Shown here: positions 1-6,206 of the stretch, piece after piece
Numbering within the stretch: position 1 is the first letter of the stretch
How the letters are laid out: every line of letters begins with the position of its first letter
Source: CBDVAK01 sp965371945
GTDB lineage: Bacteria; Pseudomonadota; Gammaproteobacteria; Competibacterales; JAHEDQ01
Length of the DNA: 12,229 nt
Direction of reading: 5' to 3'
Assembly: GCA_965371945.1 (NCBI GenBank)
Contig: CBDVAK010000084.1
Coordinates: 1-12,229 of the forward strand
Position numbers and translations under genes: made by a program
Notes under the pieces: model-generated
What the model saw: the letters and a program-made list of their open reading frames with translations, nothing else
What the model was told of the DNA's origin: nothing
Database searches by the model: none

Positions 1-72
1 AAGCCGAGGTCGAGAGCGCGGCAGGCCCGCTGGGTGAAGCCGAGGTCGAGAGCGCGGCAGGCCCGCTGGGTG
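1..72 (+). repeat. Tandem 36-bp direct repeat inside the coding sequence
   Basis: Positions 1-36 and 37-72 are identical base for base, and a third copy begins at 73 but diverges after six bases (AAGCCG). The period is 12 codons, so each unit encodes AEVESAAGPLGE and copy number can change without a frameshift. The array touches the window edge, so more copies may lie upstream. Confidence 0.95.
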
Positions 73-290
73 AAGCCGTAGTCGATGACCTCACCACGAT
101 CGACGGCATCGGCCCGGCTATCGCCGCCAAGCTGCATGCGGCAGGCATTGACAGCTATATACAGCTCGCTGCTTGGTCCGACAGCGACATCGAGCAGGTC
201 GAGAACACCGTGCTCGGCGGTCGGCTCAAAGGGCGGGTACGACGTGACGACTGGGTCGGACAGGCCAACGGGCTGTCCGGGCAGCACTGA
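1..290 (+). CDS. Helix-hairpin-helix domain protein, C-terminal part (5' end outside window)
   Basis: Reading the frame that ends at the TGA at 288-290 gives about 95 residues without a start, so the gene begins before the window. The first part is two copies of a 12-residue acidic/alanine-rich unit (AEVESAAGPLGE), which looks like a disordered linker. It is followed by a compact domain starting DDLTTIDGIGPAIAAKL, a classic helix-hairpin-helix (IDGIGPAIAAKL), and ending near GRVRRDDWVGQA. This small domain, with its I-x-G-I/V-G-P hairpin and R-D-D/N-W ending, is known at the C-terminus of several unrelated proteins, for example alphaproteobacterial NuoE-type subunits; I recognise it from memory. 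It is probably a nucleic-acid or protein-binding appendage. The function of the whole protein cannot be told from this fragment. It converges on ctpA. Confidence 0.75.
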   Translation, partial: AEVESAAGPLGEAEVESAAGPLGEAVVDDLTTIDGIGPAIAAKLHAAGIDSYIQLAAWSDSDIEQVENTVLGGRLKGRVRRDDWVGQANGLSGQH

Positions 291-302
291 CACCGCAACT
301 GC

Positions 303-330
303 GCCCGGGTCTGTGGCCACAGACCCGGGC
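303..330. terminator. Perfect 28-bp palindrome between convergent genes, possible bidirectional terminator
   Basis: The left arm GCCCGGGTCTGTGG (303-316) is followed directly by its exact reverse complement (317-330), giving a 14-bp GC-rich stem with no unpaired loop in duplex form. It lies 12 bp after the stop of the helix-hairpin-helix gene and 11 bp after the ctpA stop, where a shared terminator is expected. Neither strand has a U-tract after the stem, so intrinsic termination is not assured; it could instead protect 3' ends or bind a dimeric protein. Confidence 0.55.
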
Positions 331-341
331 AAATCACAGTC

Positions 342-1688
342 TCAGCTTCCCTGAGCACGCGCCTCATTGTTGGCCTGCAGCAGGGCCATTCCCTTGAGCA
401 GATTGAGTGCTTCATAGAGCGCATAGTCACGCTGCACGAGCGGCAGTTCGTCTGTCTTGTCCGCCGATTCGTCGTCCGCTGACGGCTTTTTGTCGCTGTC
501 GCCGTTCTCATTCTCCAGATGCCTGGACAGGCTGGCTTCCGTCAGTGGCGTGAATTCCGGCCGCTCCACAGCCGAGACCTTAACCCGATCGAGCTTGATG
601 TCAGGTTCGATTCCTTCCGCCTGTATGGAGCGTCCCAGCGGCGTGTAATAGCGTGCGGTGGTCAGCTTGATCGCCGAGCCATTGTTGAGCGGTAGAATGG
701 TCTGCACCGAACCTTTGCCGAAAGTACGCTGCCCCACGATCACCGCACGCCGGTGATCCTGCAAAGCGCCAGCAACGATTTCGGAGGCTGAGGCCGATCC
801 TCCGTTGACCAGTACGACCAGCGGCGCGCCGTCCAGGAGATCCCCGGGCGTGGCGTTGAAACGCAACTGTGATTCCGGCTCACGACCCTTGGTGTAGACG
901 ACCAGTCCCTTGTTCAAGAATGCATCCGAAACCTCGACCGCACCATTCAGGACGCCACCTGGATTGTTCCGCAGATCAAGCACCAGGCCCCGCAGCGGCT
1001 CACCCGATTCTTTTTTGAGCTTGCTGACCGATTCCGAGAGGCTGCGCGAGGTCTTGGACTGAAACTGGCTGATGCGAACATAGCCAAAGCCATCGTCCAG
1101 CATCCGCTCCCTCACGCTGGTGACCTGAATAACGTCCCGAACCACCTCAATGGTCAAGGGCTTTGCCTCACCATCACGAACAATGGTCAGCACGATGGGA
1201 TCGCCTTTCTTGCCGCGCATGATCTTGACCGCTTCGGCAAGGGTCATGCCTTTCACCGGTTTGCCGTCGAGCCGGATAATGAGATCTCCCGCCTGCACCC
1301 CGGCACGCTGTGCCGGCGTATCATCGATCGGTGAAATCACCTTGACGAACCCGTCTTCCATGCCGACTTCTATGCCCAGTCCTCCAAATTCCCCGCTGGT
1401 GCCGACCTGCAGTTCCTTGAAGGCATCGACATCCAGATAGGCGGAATGAGGGTCCAATCCTGCCAGCAGACCCCGGACAGCGTCTTCGAGCAGTTCCTTG
1501 TCACTCACCGGCTCGACATAGTCACGCTTGACCCGCTCGAGCACATCGGTGAAGGTGCGCAGCTCTTCGAGCGGCAACTTCTCCGTGTCATCCTGCCGGC
1601 CGGCCAAAACGTAGGAAGCACTCGCCAGCAGCAGACCGAGCATCAGCCCTGCGACCAGCGTCGTTCCGGTACCCATCACTCGTTTCAT
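342..1688 (-). CDS. ctpA: Carboxyl-terminal processing protease, S41 family (CtpA/Prc-like)
   Basis: This 448-residue periplasmic serine protease cleaves substrates near their C-termini; in other bacteria such enzymes trim or degrade envelope proteins, including peptidoglycan hydrolases. Residues 7-29 are a hydrophobic signal or anchor segment. A PDZ domain spans about 95-180 with a carboxylate-binding loop GGLGIEV (102-108). The S41 protease core follows: DLRNNPGG at 238-245 and GGSASASEI at 296-304. Catalytic Ser300 and Lys325 (FGKGSVQT) have the family's 25-residue spacing, with Glu303 as the likely third residue. The tail from about 393 to 415 is acidic and probably disordered. The ATG at 1688 is supported by GGAGA five bases upstream (1694-1698). 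The gene follows gpmI and envC on the same strand after a 138-bp gap. The family call is secure; substrates are unknown. Confidence 0.95.
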   Translation of the reverse strand: MKRVMGTGTTLVAGLMLGLLLASASYVLAGRQDDTEKLPLEELRTFTDVLERVKRDYVEPVSDKELLEDAVRGLLAGLDPHSAYLDVDAFKELQVGTSGEFGGLGIEVGMEDGFVKVISPIDDTPAQRAGVQAGDLIIRLDGKPVKGMTLAEAVKIMRGKKGDPIVLTIVRDGEAKPLTIEVVRDVIQVTSVRERMLDDGFGYVRISQFQSKTSRSLSESVSKLKKESGEPLRGLVLDLRNNPGGVLNGAVEVSDAFLNKGLVVYTKGREPESQLRFNATPGDLLDGAPLVVLVNGGSASASEIVAGALQDHRRAVIVGQRTFGKGSVQTILPLNNGSAIKLTTARYYTPLGRSIQAEGIEPDIKLDRVKVSAVERPEFTPLTEASLSRHLENENGDSDKKPSADDESADKTDELPLVQRDYALYEALNLLKGMALLQANNEARAQGS

Positions 1689-1749
1689 CCGCGTCTCCGA
1701 ATCGGTGCCTGTCTGGCATGACTTATGGGGTTAGAGCCCGGGGACACCA

Positions 1750-1803
1750 GGAAAGTTGCCATCTGGGGGAACAACTTTCCCTTGTATCACACCCGGCCGG
1801 GTG
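1750..1803. other. envC-ctpA intergenic inverted repeats
   Basis: Two self-complementary elements lie in the 138-bp gap between envC and ctpA. One has 9-bp arms GGAAAGTTG (1750-1758) and CAACTTTCC (1772-1780) around a 13-base loop. The other is a perfect 14-bp palindrome, CACCCGGCCGGGTG (1790-1803), just beyond the envC stop. Neither is followed by a T-run on the minus strand. They could attenuate or process the transcript between the two genes, or be an operator for ctpA. Confidence 0.4.
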
Positions 1804-1826
1804 GCGAAAGCAAATGCCGTGGCTCG

Positions 1827-2993
1827 TCATCCGCTCTGGCGACGGTCCAACCAGGGTTCCGGGTCCACCGGTTTGCCACGATGTCGGATCTCGAAATAGA
1901 GGCCGGCTCGCGCACTGCCGCCGCTGTTGCCAACTCCCGCCACGACATCACCGGCCCCGACCTCGTCGCCTGCTCTTCGGTACAACACCTGGTTGTGCGC
2001 ATAGATGGTCAGATAGTCGCCGCCATGATCAATAATCAGCAACAATCCGAACCCTCGCAACCAATCTGAAAACACAATTCGGCCCGGCGCCACTGCACGC
2101 ACCGGTTGTCCGACATCGGTCTCCACCAACAGGCCGCGCCAGCGCAGATCCCCGAACCGGCGCGGAGCGCCATAGCGGGCGGCAATACGCCCACTGACAG
2201 GCCAGGGCAGCGCGCCCTTGTAGCTGTCGAACCGATCGCCTCGCCGTACCGTCCCGGCACCCCTGAGTGCGACTTGCAACTGTTCTACCAGGGACTGCAA
2301 CATTTGCCGGTCCTCCCGCAACCGCTCGAGCTCGGCGCTGCCTTTACCAAGTCGGGCCTCGATCACGGTCATAGCGCGCTGGCGGGCGTCAAGCGCCCGC
2401 TCCAGTTCTGACAGTTCCAGACCACGCCGCTGGCGGGCATCCCGGGCTTGCTCCGCCTGGGCCTGTATGCCTGATTCCAGCACCTGCAGGCGGGTCAACT
2501 GGTCCAGAACTCCGCTGATCTGCCGGCCGCGATACTGATTCAGGTACTCGTAGTAACGCAGCGCGCGTCCCACTTTGGCCGGGTTCTGCTGGTTGAGCAG
2601 CAGTTTGATGTGTTCCTGTCGACCCAGCAGGTAGGCGCTGCGGACCTGCCTTGCCAGGACCGCTTTTTGCTGCGCCAGGCGCTCGAGCGCCTCGGCCCGC
2701 CGGGTTTCCAGATCTGAACGCCGTTGCGCGATCCGCTGCAGTTGCAGATCGATTTCACGTACGGCCTGAAAAGCGATGGCAGAGCGCTGCTCGGCCTTGC
2801 GCAGCACCTCGCTCTGTGCGTCACGCTCGCGGGTCGTCTCACGCAGGGTGCTACTGATGCCCTGGATGCGTTGTTCAAGGTCGGCCAGTTCGCGCTGGCG
2901 TTCCACCAGCTCGGTATTCTGTGCCCGCCCCTCATGGCTGCCCGCCATCCCCAGCAGCATCAAGACAGCAATCGTAGCGAGGCCGTTTCGCAT
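1827..2993 (-). CDS. envC: Murein hydrolase activator EnvC (coiled coil plus degenerate LytM domain)
   Basis: The 388-residue protein is an EnvC homologue: a periplasmic partner of FtsEX that activates N-acetylmuramoyl-L-alanine amidases to split septal peptidoglycan. Residues 1-25 form a signal peptide ending in GRAQ. About 27-245 is a long charged coiled coil rich in Leu, Gln, Arg and Glu. Residues 262-384 are a LytM/M23 domain. Its metal-binding sites are degenerate, as in E. coli EnvC: the usual His before Gly-x-Asp is Arg286, and the HLHFE motif is replaced by GLYFE (364-368). It is therefore an activator, not a peptidase. I chose the ATG at 2993; a longer form from a TTG at 3017 would put eight polar residues before the signal peptide and overlap gpmI. 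The gap to gpmI is 10 bp, so the two are very likely cotranscribed. Confidence 0.93.
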   Translation of the reverse strand: MRNGLATIAVLMLLGMAGSHEGRAQNTELVERQRELADLEQRIQGISSTLRETTRERDAQSEVLRKAEQRSAIAFQAVREIDLQLQRIAQRRSDLETRRAEALERLAQQKAVLARQVRSAYLLGRQEHIKLLLNQQNPAKVGRALRYYEYLNQYRGRQISGVLDQLTRLQVLESGIQAQAEQARDARQRRGLELSELERALDARQRAMTVIEARLGKGSAELERLREDRQMLQSLVEQLQVALRGAGTVRRGDRFDSYKGALPWPVSGRIAARYGAPRRFGDLRWRGLLVETDVGQPVRAVAPGRIVFSDWLRGFGLLLIIDHGGDYLTIYAHNQVLYRRAGDEVGAGDVVAGVGNSGGSARAGLYFEIRHRGKPVDPEPWLDRRQSG

Positions 2994-3003
2994 CTGCACG
3001 CAT

Positions 3004-4539
3004 TCAGACTGGTACAAGCAGCGATTGTCCGCTCATTTCATCGGGTACCGGCAGCTTCATCAATGCCAGCATGGTTGGCGCAACGTCAGCCAGTGTGCCA
3101 CCCGATCGCAAAGCCGCTTGGCGACCCACCAACACCAACGGCACCGGGTTGGTGGTGTGTGCAGTGAACGGCTGGCCGTTGCCGGGGTCCACCATCTGCT
3201 CGACATTGCCATGATCCGCGGTCAGCAGCATCTGGCCACCTGATTCACGCAATGCGTCCAGCACCCGGCCCAAACACAGATCAATGGTCTCAACCGCCTC
3301 CACAGCGGCCTCGAAAACCCCGGTATGGCCCACCATATCGGGATTTGCATAGTTGCAGATGATGACATCGAAATCGCCCCCGACAACAGCGTCCACCAGT
3401 CGATCGGTCAACTCCACCGCGCTCATGGTGGGCTGCAGGTCATAAGTTGCCACCTGCGGGGAAGGAATCAATACACGCTCTTCACCAGCAAGCGGTTGCT
3501 CTCGACCGCCGTTGAAAAAGAAAGTGACATGCGCATATTTCTCGGTTTCCGCAATCCGCAACTGACGCTTGCCCAGGCCTGAAAGATACTCCCCAAGGCC
3601 GTTATCCAGAGACTGTGGTGCAAACGCGACGGGGGCGGCGAGTCCATGCTCATACTCGGTCAGGCACACCAGGTTGGCGGCGATACGGGGGCCCCGGTCA
3701 AAATGATCAAAACGGGTATCGGCGAAGGCGTGGCTCAATTCCCGGGCCCGATCGGCGCGAAAGTTCATAAACAACAAAGCGTCACCGTCGCTGACCCTGA
3801 TCACGCTCTCTCCATCACCCGCCACCACCGTGGCTTTCACGAACTCGTCGTTTTCGCCGCGCTGATAGGCTTGCTCCAGTGCCGCCGAGGCGGTTGCAGC
3901 CCGATATTCGGATTGGCCACGCGCCAGCATTCGGTAGGCCTGCTCGACCCGATCCCAGCGCTGATCTCGGTCCATCGCAAAATAGCGCCCGATGATGCTG
4001 ACTATCCTGCCACGACCAAGGTGGGTCAGCTTGCGCTCTACGGCTGACAGCGAAGCCGCGGCACTGCGTGGTGCGGTGTCCCGACCATCCAGGAACGCGT
4101 GCACATAAATCCGTTGTGCGCCCCGGCTGGCGGCAAGCTCCAGTGCCGCATGTATATGTGACTCATGGCTGTGGACGCCACCGGGAGACAGCAAACCCAT
4201 GATGTGCACGGCACGCCCAGCCGCCACTGCGACATCGATGCCGTGGAGCAGCACGGGGTTGGTCTGGAAAGAGCCGTCCCGGATGGCCTGGGTGATTCGG
4301 GTGAAGTCCTGGTAGACCACGCGCCCGGCGCCCAGATTCATGTGGCCAACTTCGGAATTACCCATCTGCCCCTCGGGCAGCCCCACGGCCGCACCACCGG
4401 TGGCGATCAGCGTGTGGGGATGGTCACGCCACAACATGTCCCAGACCGGTGTTCTGGCATTGGCGATTGCATTGCCACGGGTGTGCGGGCTGTACCCCCA
4501 GCCATCGAGTATCAACAGCAGCATTGGTCCTGGTCGCAA
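3004..4539 (-). CDS. gpmI: 2,3-bisphosphoglycerate-independent phosphoglycerate mutase
   Basis: This cytoplasmic glycolytic enzyme interconverts 3- and 2-phosphoglycerate through a phosphoserine and two Mn ions. Its 511 residues match the family's usual size. The alkaline-phosphatase-like metal site is visible: Asp12 (ILDGWG), nucleophile Ser62 (MGNSEVGHM), D401-x-x-x-H405 (NPDMVGHTG), Asp442-His443 (TADHGNVE) and His461. Substrate-site motifs are also present: HSHESH (123-128), DGRD (151-154), GRYFAMDRD (184-192), FRADR (260-264) and Lys334. The start is TTG at 4539, because AGGAG lies six bases upstream and the next ATG (4524) is too far from it; the latter has only a badly spaced AGGA. It is the first gene of the gpmI-envC-ctpA run and divergent from the ArsR-rhodanese operon. 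Confidence 0.97.
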   Translation of the reverse strand: MRPGPMLLLILDGWGYSPHTRGNAIANARTPVWDMLWRDHPHTLIATGGAAVGLPEGQMGNSEVGHMNLGAGRVVYQDFTRITQAIRDGSFQTNPVLLHGIDVAVAAGRAVHIMGLLSPGGVHSHESHIHAALELAASRGAQRIYVHAFLDGRDTAPRSAAASLSAVERKLTHLGRGRIVSIIGRYFAMDRDQRWDRVEQAYRMLARGQSEYRAATASAALEQAYQRGENDEFVKATVVAGDGESVIRVSDGDALLFMNFRADRARELSHAFADTRFDHFDRGPRIAANLVCLTEYEHGLAAPVAFAPQSLDNGLGEYLSGLGKRQLRIAETEKYAHVTFFFNGGREQPLAGEERVLIPSPQVATYDLQPTMSAVELTDRLVDAVVGGDFDVIICNYANPDMVGHTGVFEAAVEAVETIDLCLGRVLDALRESGGQMLLTADHGNVEQMVDPGNGQPFTAHTTNPVPLVLVGRQAALRSGGTLADVAPTMLALMKLPVPDEMSGQSLLVPV

Positions 4540-4545
4540 GTGGAA

Positions 4546-4550
4546 CTCCT
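4546..4550 (-). promoter_or_regulatory. Shine-Dalgarno site supporting the TTG start of gpmI
   Basis: On the minus strand AGGAG is followed by six bases (TTCCAC) and then TTG. This spacing is near ideal and places translation start at 4539. The ATG at 4524 would sit 21 bases from this site. Confidence 0.65.
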
Positions 4551-4562
4551 TTGGAAACCCTC

Positions 4563-4658
4563 ATGCAGATTGCCAGCCAGGGAGCCTCCGGTCCATTCTG
4601 GACAAAGCAGATCGTGGAAAAAAACGCGGAACTCAGGCGCCAATTGCGCGCAACGTGA
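4563..4658 (+). CDS. Candidate 31-residue small protein (unproven)
   Basis: An ATG at 4563 opens a frame of 31 codons ending at TGA 4656-4658. The product starts MQIASQGASGPFW and ends in a charged, probably helical stretch (KNAELRRQLRAT). About two thirds of codons end in G or C, which is compatible with coding in this genome but also with chance. A weak GGAA lies eight bases before the ATG. It could be a small protein, the remnant of a lost gene's 3' end, or nothing; I recognise no family. It lies opposite the gpmI leader and stops just before the repeat element. Confidence 0.2.
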   Translation: MQIASQGASGPFWTKQIVEKNAELRRQLRAT

Positions 4659-4661
4659 TTT

Positions 4662-4898
4662 CTCAATAACCCGGGGCGTTGGCCGCCGTGACCTGCGTGC
4701 GGGTAGTGCCTTCCGGGACCATCAGCGGCAGGGGCGAGGCGCACACCGCCGAGCGGGTTGGCCAGGGATGGCAAACCCTGGTCTTGCAAGCGAAGCTGGA
4801 TTGTGTAGCGTGGCAAGCCGCTGTCGAGCCTACCGGGATGCATTTACGGCGTGTCCTGGAAGGCGCTGCCCGCATCCGCATTGCCCCGGGCTGTCGAG
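4662..4898. repeat. Palindromic intergenic repeat element, full-length copy with inverted arms
   Basis: The left arm (4662-4720, plus strand) begins CTCAATAACCCGGGGC and ends TGCGGGTAGTGCCTTCC then GGGAC. The right arm (4823-4898), read on the minus strand, begins CTCGACAGCCCGGGGC and continues TGCGGGCAGCGCCTTCC then AGGAC. The two ends are therefore related inverted copies around a ~100-bp centre that contains a small hairpin (CCAGGG 4762-4767, CCCTGG 4776-4781). The right arm is about three quarters identical, by hand alignment, to 11498-11574. No transposase is encoded, so this is a non-autonomous dispersed element or structured repeat. I recall similar CCTTCCGGGACACGC strings in intergenic DNA of other gammaproteobacteria but cannot verify this here. 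Confidence 0.7.
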
Positions 4899-5044
4899 CA
4901 GTTGCCGCGCAACAGCAAGCTTATTGTGAAGACTTGCGACGCCGAAGCCGGCAATTCTGCCCACAGGATGCGAATTCACGATTGGATCAGGGCTCCTGGT
5001 CCCGCCACCACGGAGTCCGTGATATCCCATTGCCACCGAAAAAG

Positions 5045-5073
5045 TTGTGTCGAATCGCTCGCGGCCGGATAAT
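5045..5073 (+). promoter_or_regulatory. Candidate sigma-70 promoter of the ArsR-family gene
   Basis: TTGTGT (5045-5050) and GATAAT (5068-5073) are separated by 17 bp. The -10 matches five of six consensus bases and the -35 is weaker. A start near 5080 would leave a leader of about 42 nt before the ATG at 5122. AT-rich half-sites TATC (5081-5084) and GATA (5095-5098) downstream could be part of an operator; that is speculative. Confidence 0.4.
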
Positions 5074-5121
5074 ATCACTGTATCGTTGATTAATGATAAG
5101 CCAGACATCAAAGGTTTGCTG

Positions 5122-5520
5122 ATGACCGCATCACCACCTTCCAACATCTCCGCCTGCGGGTCGTTTTCCGACCAGGGAGGGAAACTGGAGACCCTGCTGA
5201 TCACGAGACAGGAGGATATCGATCGCGCATCCCGGTCACTCAAGGCCATGTCCCACCCCCTGCGGCTGAAGATCCTGTGCACGTTGGGAGGCACCGGGAC
5301 GGGGAGCGACAGCAACGACAAAAAGGGCATCAGCGTACAGGACATCGTCAAGCACGTAGGCACCTCGCAGAGCAACATCTCTCAGCACCTGGCGATTCTG
5401 CGTGACAAGGGCATCCTGAAATCCCGTAAGGAAGCCAACCGTGTTTACTATTGGGTCGGCGACCACCGCACCCTGCAGTTGATAAGCATGATGCGCGACG
5501 TGTTCTGCTCGTCGGAGTAG
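5122..5520 (+). CDS. ArsR-family regulator with HlyU/SqrR-type cysteine pair
   Basis: A 132-residue winged-helix repressor-type protein. The first ~33 residues are a poorly conserved extension. The ArsR core runs from about 35 (RASRSLKAMSHPLRLKILC) through the recognition helix QSNISQHLAILRDKGIL (83-99) and the wing (SRKEANRVYY, 101-110) to the end. It lacks an arsenic- or zinc-type CxC motif. Cys53 (KILCTL) and Cys129 (DVFC) occupy the positions of the redox-active pair of Vibrio HlyU, Rhodobacter SqrR and BigR, which sense persulfides; I recall this from those families. A ten-residue Gly/Ser/Asp insertion follows Cys53. Start: ATG 5122 has AAAGG seven bases upstream; an in-frame GTG at 5047 lies inside the likely promoter. 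The neighbouring rhodanese and thioredoxin fit a sulfur/redox role, which is inferred, not shown. Confidence 0.88.
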   Translation: MTASPPSNISACGSFSDQGGKLETLLITRQEDIDRASRSLKAMSHPLRLKILCTLGGTGTGSDSNDKKGISVQDIVKHVGTSQSNISQHLAILRDKGILKSRKEANRVYYWVGDHRTLQLISMMRDVFCSSE

Positions 5521-5546
5521 TTCTCTCCGTACTGGCCGCCGCTCAT

Positions 5547-5594
5547 AGCTTGTTCGTGACTGCACCCGAATTCGAAACAGCGTGAACACAAGCT
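5547..5594 (+). other. Inverted repeat in the ArsR-rhodanese spacer
   Basis: AGCTTGT (5547-5553) pairs with ACAAGCT (5588-5594) across a 34-base loop that contains CGAATTCG. It begins 26 bp after the ArsR-gene stop in a 207-bp gap before the rhodanese start. No T-run follows directly; a run of six T occurs later at 5707-5712. It could be a weak terminator, an operator or a processing site. Otherwise the spacer holds nothing I recognise. Confidence 0.25.
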
Positions 5595-5727
5595 GCTCGT
5601 TACCGCGCCGCGGCTGAGCGGTGCGGTATTCCAACCAACACCGATCCACGGTCTGCTGCCGCGGTACATGAAGCCAAATTGCAAAGCCCGGTCAGACCCA
5701 GAAATCTTTTTTCGGAAGCAACCATCT

Positions 5728-6159
5728 ATGCAACAGTATCTTGATTTTGCGGTTCGCAACTGGACCCTTTTCGCACTGCTTGGAGTGATCCTGGTATTGT
5801 TTATCGGCAGCGAAGTGATGCGCCGTGTCCGTGGCGGCGATTCGGTGAGCACCAACGAGGCACTGCGACTGTTCAACGACGAAAACGCCTTGATGATTGA
5901 TGTCCAGGAAGTAGGGGAATATCGCGAAGCACATCTGCCGGAAGCGAAGAACATGCCGTTGTCCACTTTCGGCGACAAGGTGGGCGAGCTGAAAGCCTCG
6001 CATGACCGCCCCGTGGTGGTCTATTGCCGCAGTGGAAACCGGTCTCTGGGCGCCTGCAGCAAACTCAGGAAAAACGGCTTTCAGCGGGTCATGAATCTGA
6101 GCGGTGGTATCCTTGCGTGGCAAAACGCCAACCTGCCCACTGCCAAAGGTCGGAAATAG
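5728..6159 (+). CDS. yibN: Membrane-anchored single-domain rhodanese (YibN type)
   Basis: A 143-residue sulfurtransferase with an N-terminal membrane segment at about 12-32 (WTLFALLGVILVLFIG) followed by a basic patch (MRRVRGG), which predicts a cytoplasmic rhodanese domain. The domain begins at ALRLFNDENALMIDVQE, and the active-site loop is intact: Cys100 in YCRSGNRS (99-106), where Cys carries the transferred persulfide sulfur. It matches E. coli YibN in length, topology and position before the glutaredoxin/thioredoxin-secB-gpsA genes. Start at 5728 is preferred, with GGAAG nine bases upstream; an in-frame upstream ATG (5668) would add 20 polar residues before the anchor. It follows the ArsR gene by 207 bp and precedes trxC by 47 bp. 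The physiological acceptor of its sulfur is unknown. Confidence 0.9.
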   Translation: MQQYLDFAVRNWTLFALLGVILVLFIGSEVMRRVRGGDSVSTNEALRLFNDENALMIDVQEVGEYREAHLPEAKNMPLSTFGDKVGELKASHDRPVVVYCRSGNRSLGACSKLRKNGFQRVMNLSGGILAWQNANLPTAKGRK

Positions 6160-6206
6160 ACTCGCCCCTTAGAACGCGGAACCACCCTGCCAGGGAAGCC
6201 GTCAAC

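Larger units (their letters stand above)
4540..5121. other. Divergent intergenic region between gpmI and the ArsR-family gene
   Basis: This 582-bp stretch has no convincing long gene. From gpmI outward it holds the gpmI ribosome-binding site and leader (4540-4661) with an overlapping plus-strand mini-ORF, the palindromic repeat element (4662-4898), a spacer without recognisable signal (4899-5040), and the ArsR-gene promoter and leader (5041-5121). The leader becomes AT-rich from about 5068. Longer open frames here run through both arms of the repeat and contain no recognisable motif, so I do not call them genes. I could not identify a confident gpmI promoter. Confidence 0.7.

Noticed and set aside
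1827..2993. EnvC as an active M23 endopeptidase
   Set aside because: Metal-ligand positions are replaced (Arg286, GLYFE at 364-368), matching the degenerate LytM domain of E. coli EnvC, so it is an activator.
3646..4047. A plus-strand open frame of 133 codons inside gpmI
   Set aside because: It is antisense to GpmI residues with conserved active-site motifs; long antisense frames are common in GC-rich genes.
4165..4929. A 254-codon plus-strand open frame overlapping gpmI
   Set aside because: Its first half is antisense to clearly conserved gpmI and its second half is the repeat; the composition is that of a shadow frame.
4679..5089. A 136-codon plus-strand open frame in the gpmI-ArsR intergenic region
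   Set aside because: It runs through both arms of the repeat element and the ArsR-gene promoter, has no recognisable domain, and similar unrelated frames exist on the other strand.
5122..5520. Arsenic or zinc sensing by the ArsR-family protein
   Set aside because: The CxC-type arsenite motif and the His/Asp-rich C-terminal zinc site of SmtB-type proteins are not seen, and no arsenic or metal transport genes are nearby.
5699..5718. Intrinsic terminator upstream of the rhodanese gene, suggested by the six-T run at 5707-5712
   Set aside because: No stable stem lies directly before the T-run.
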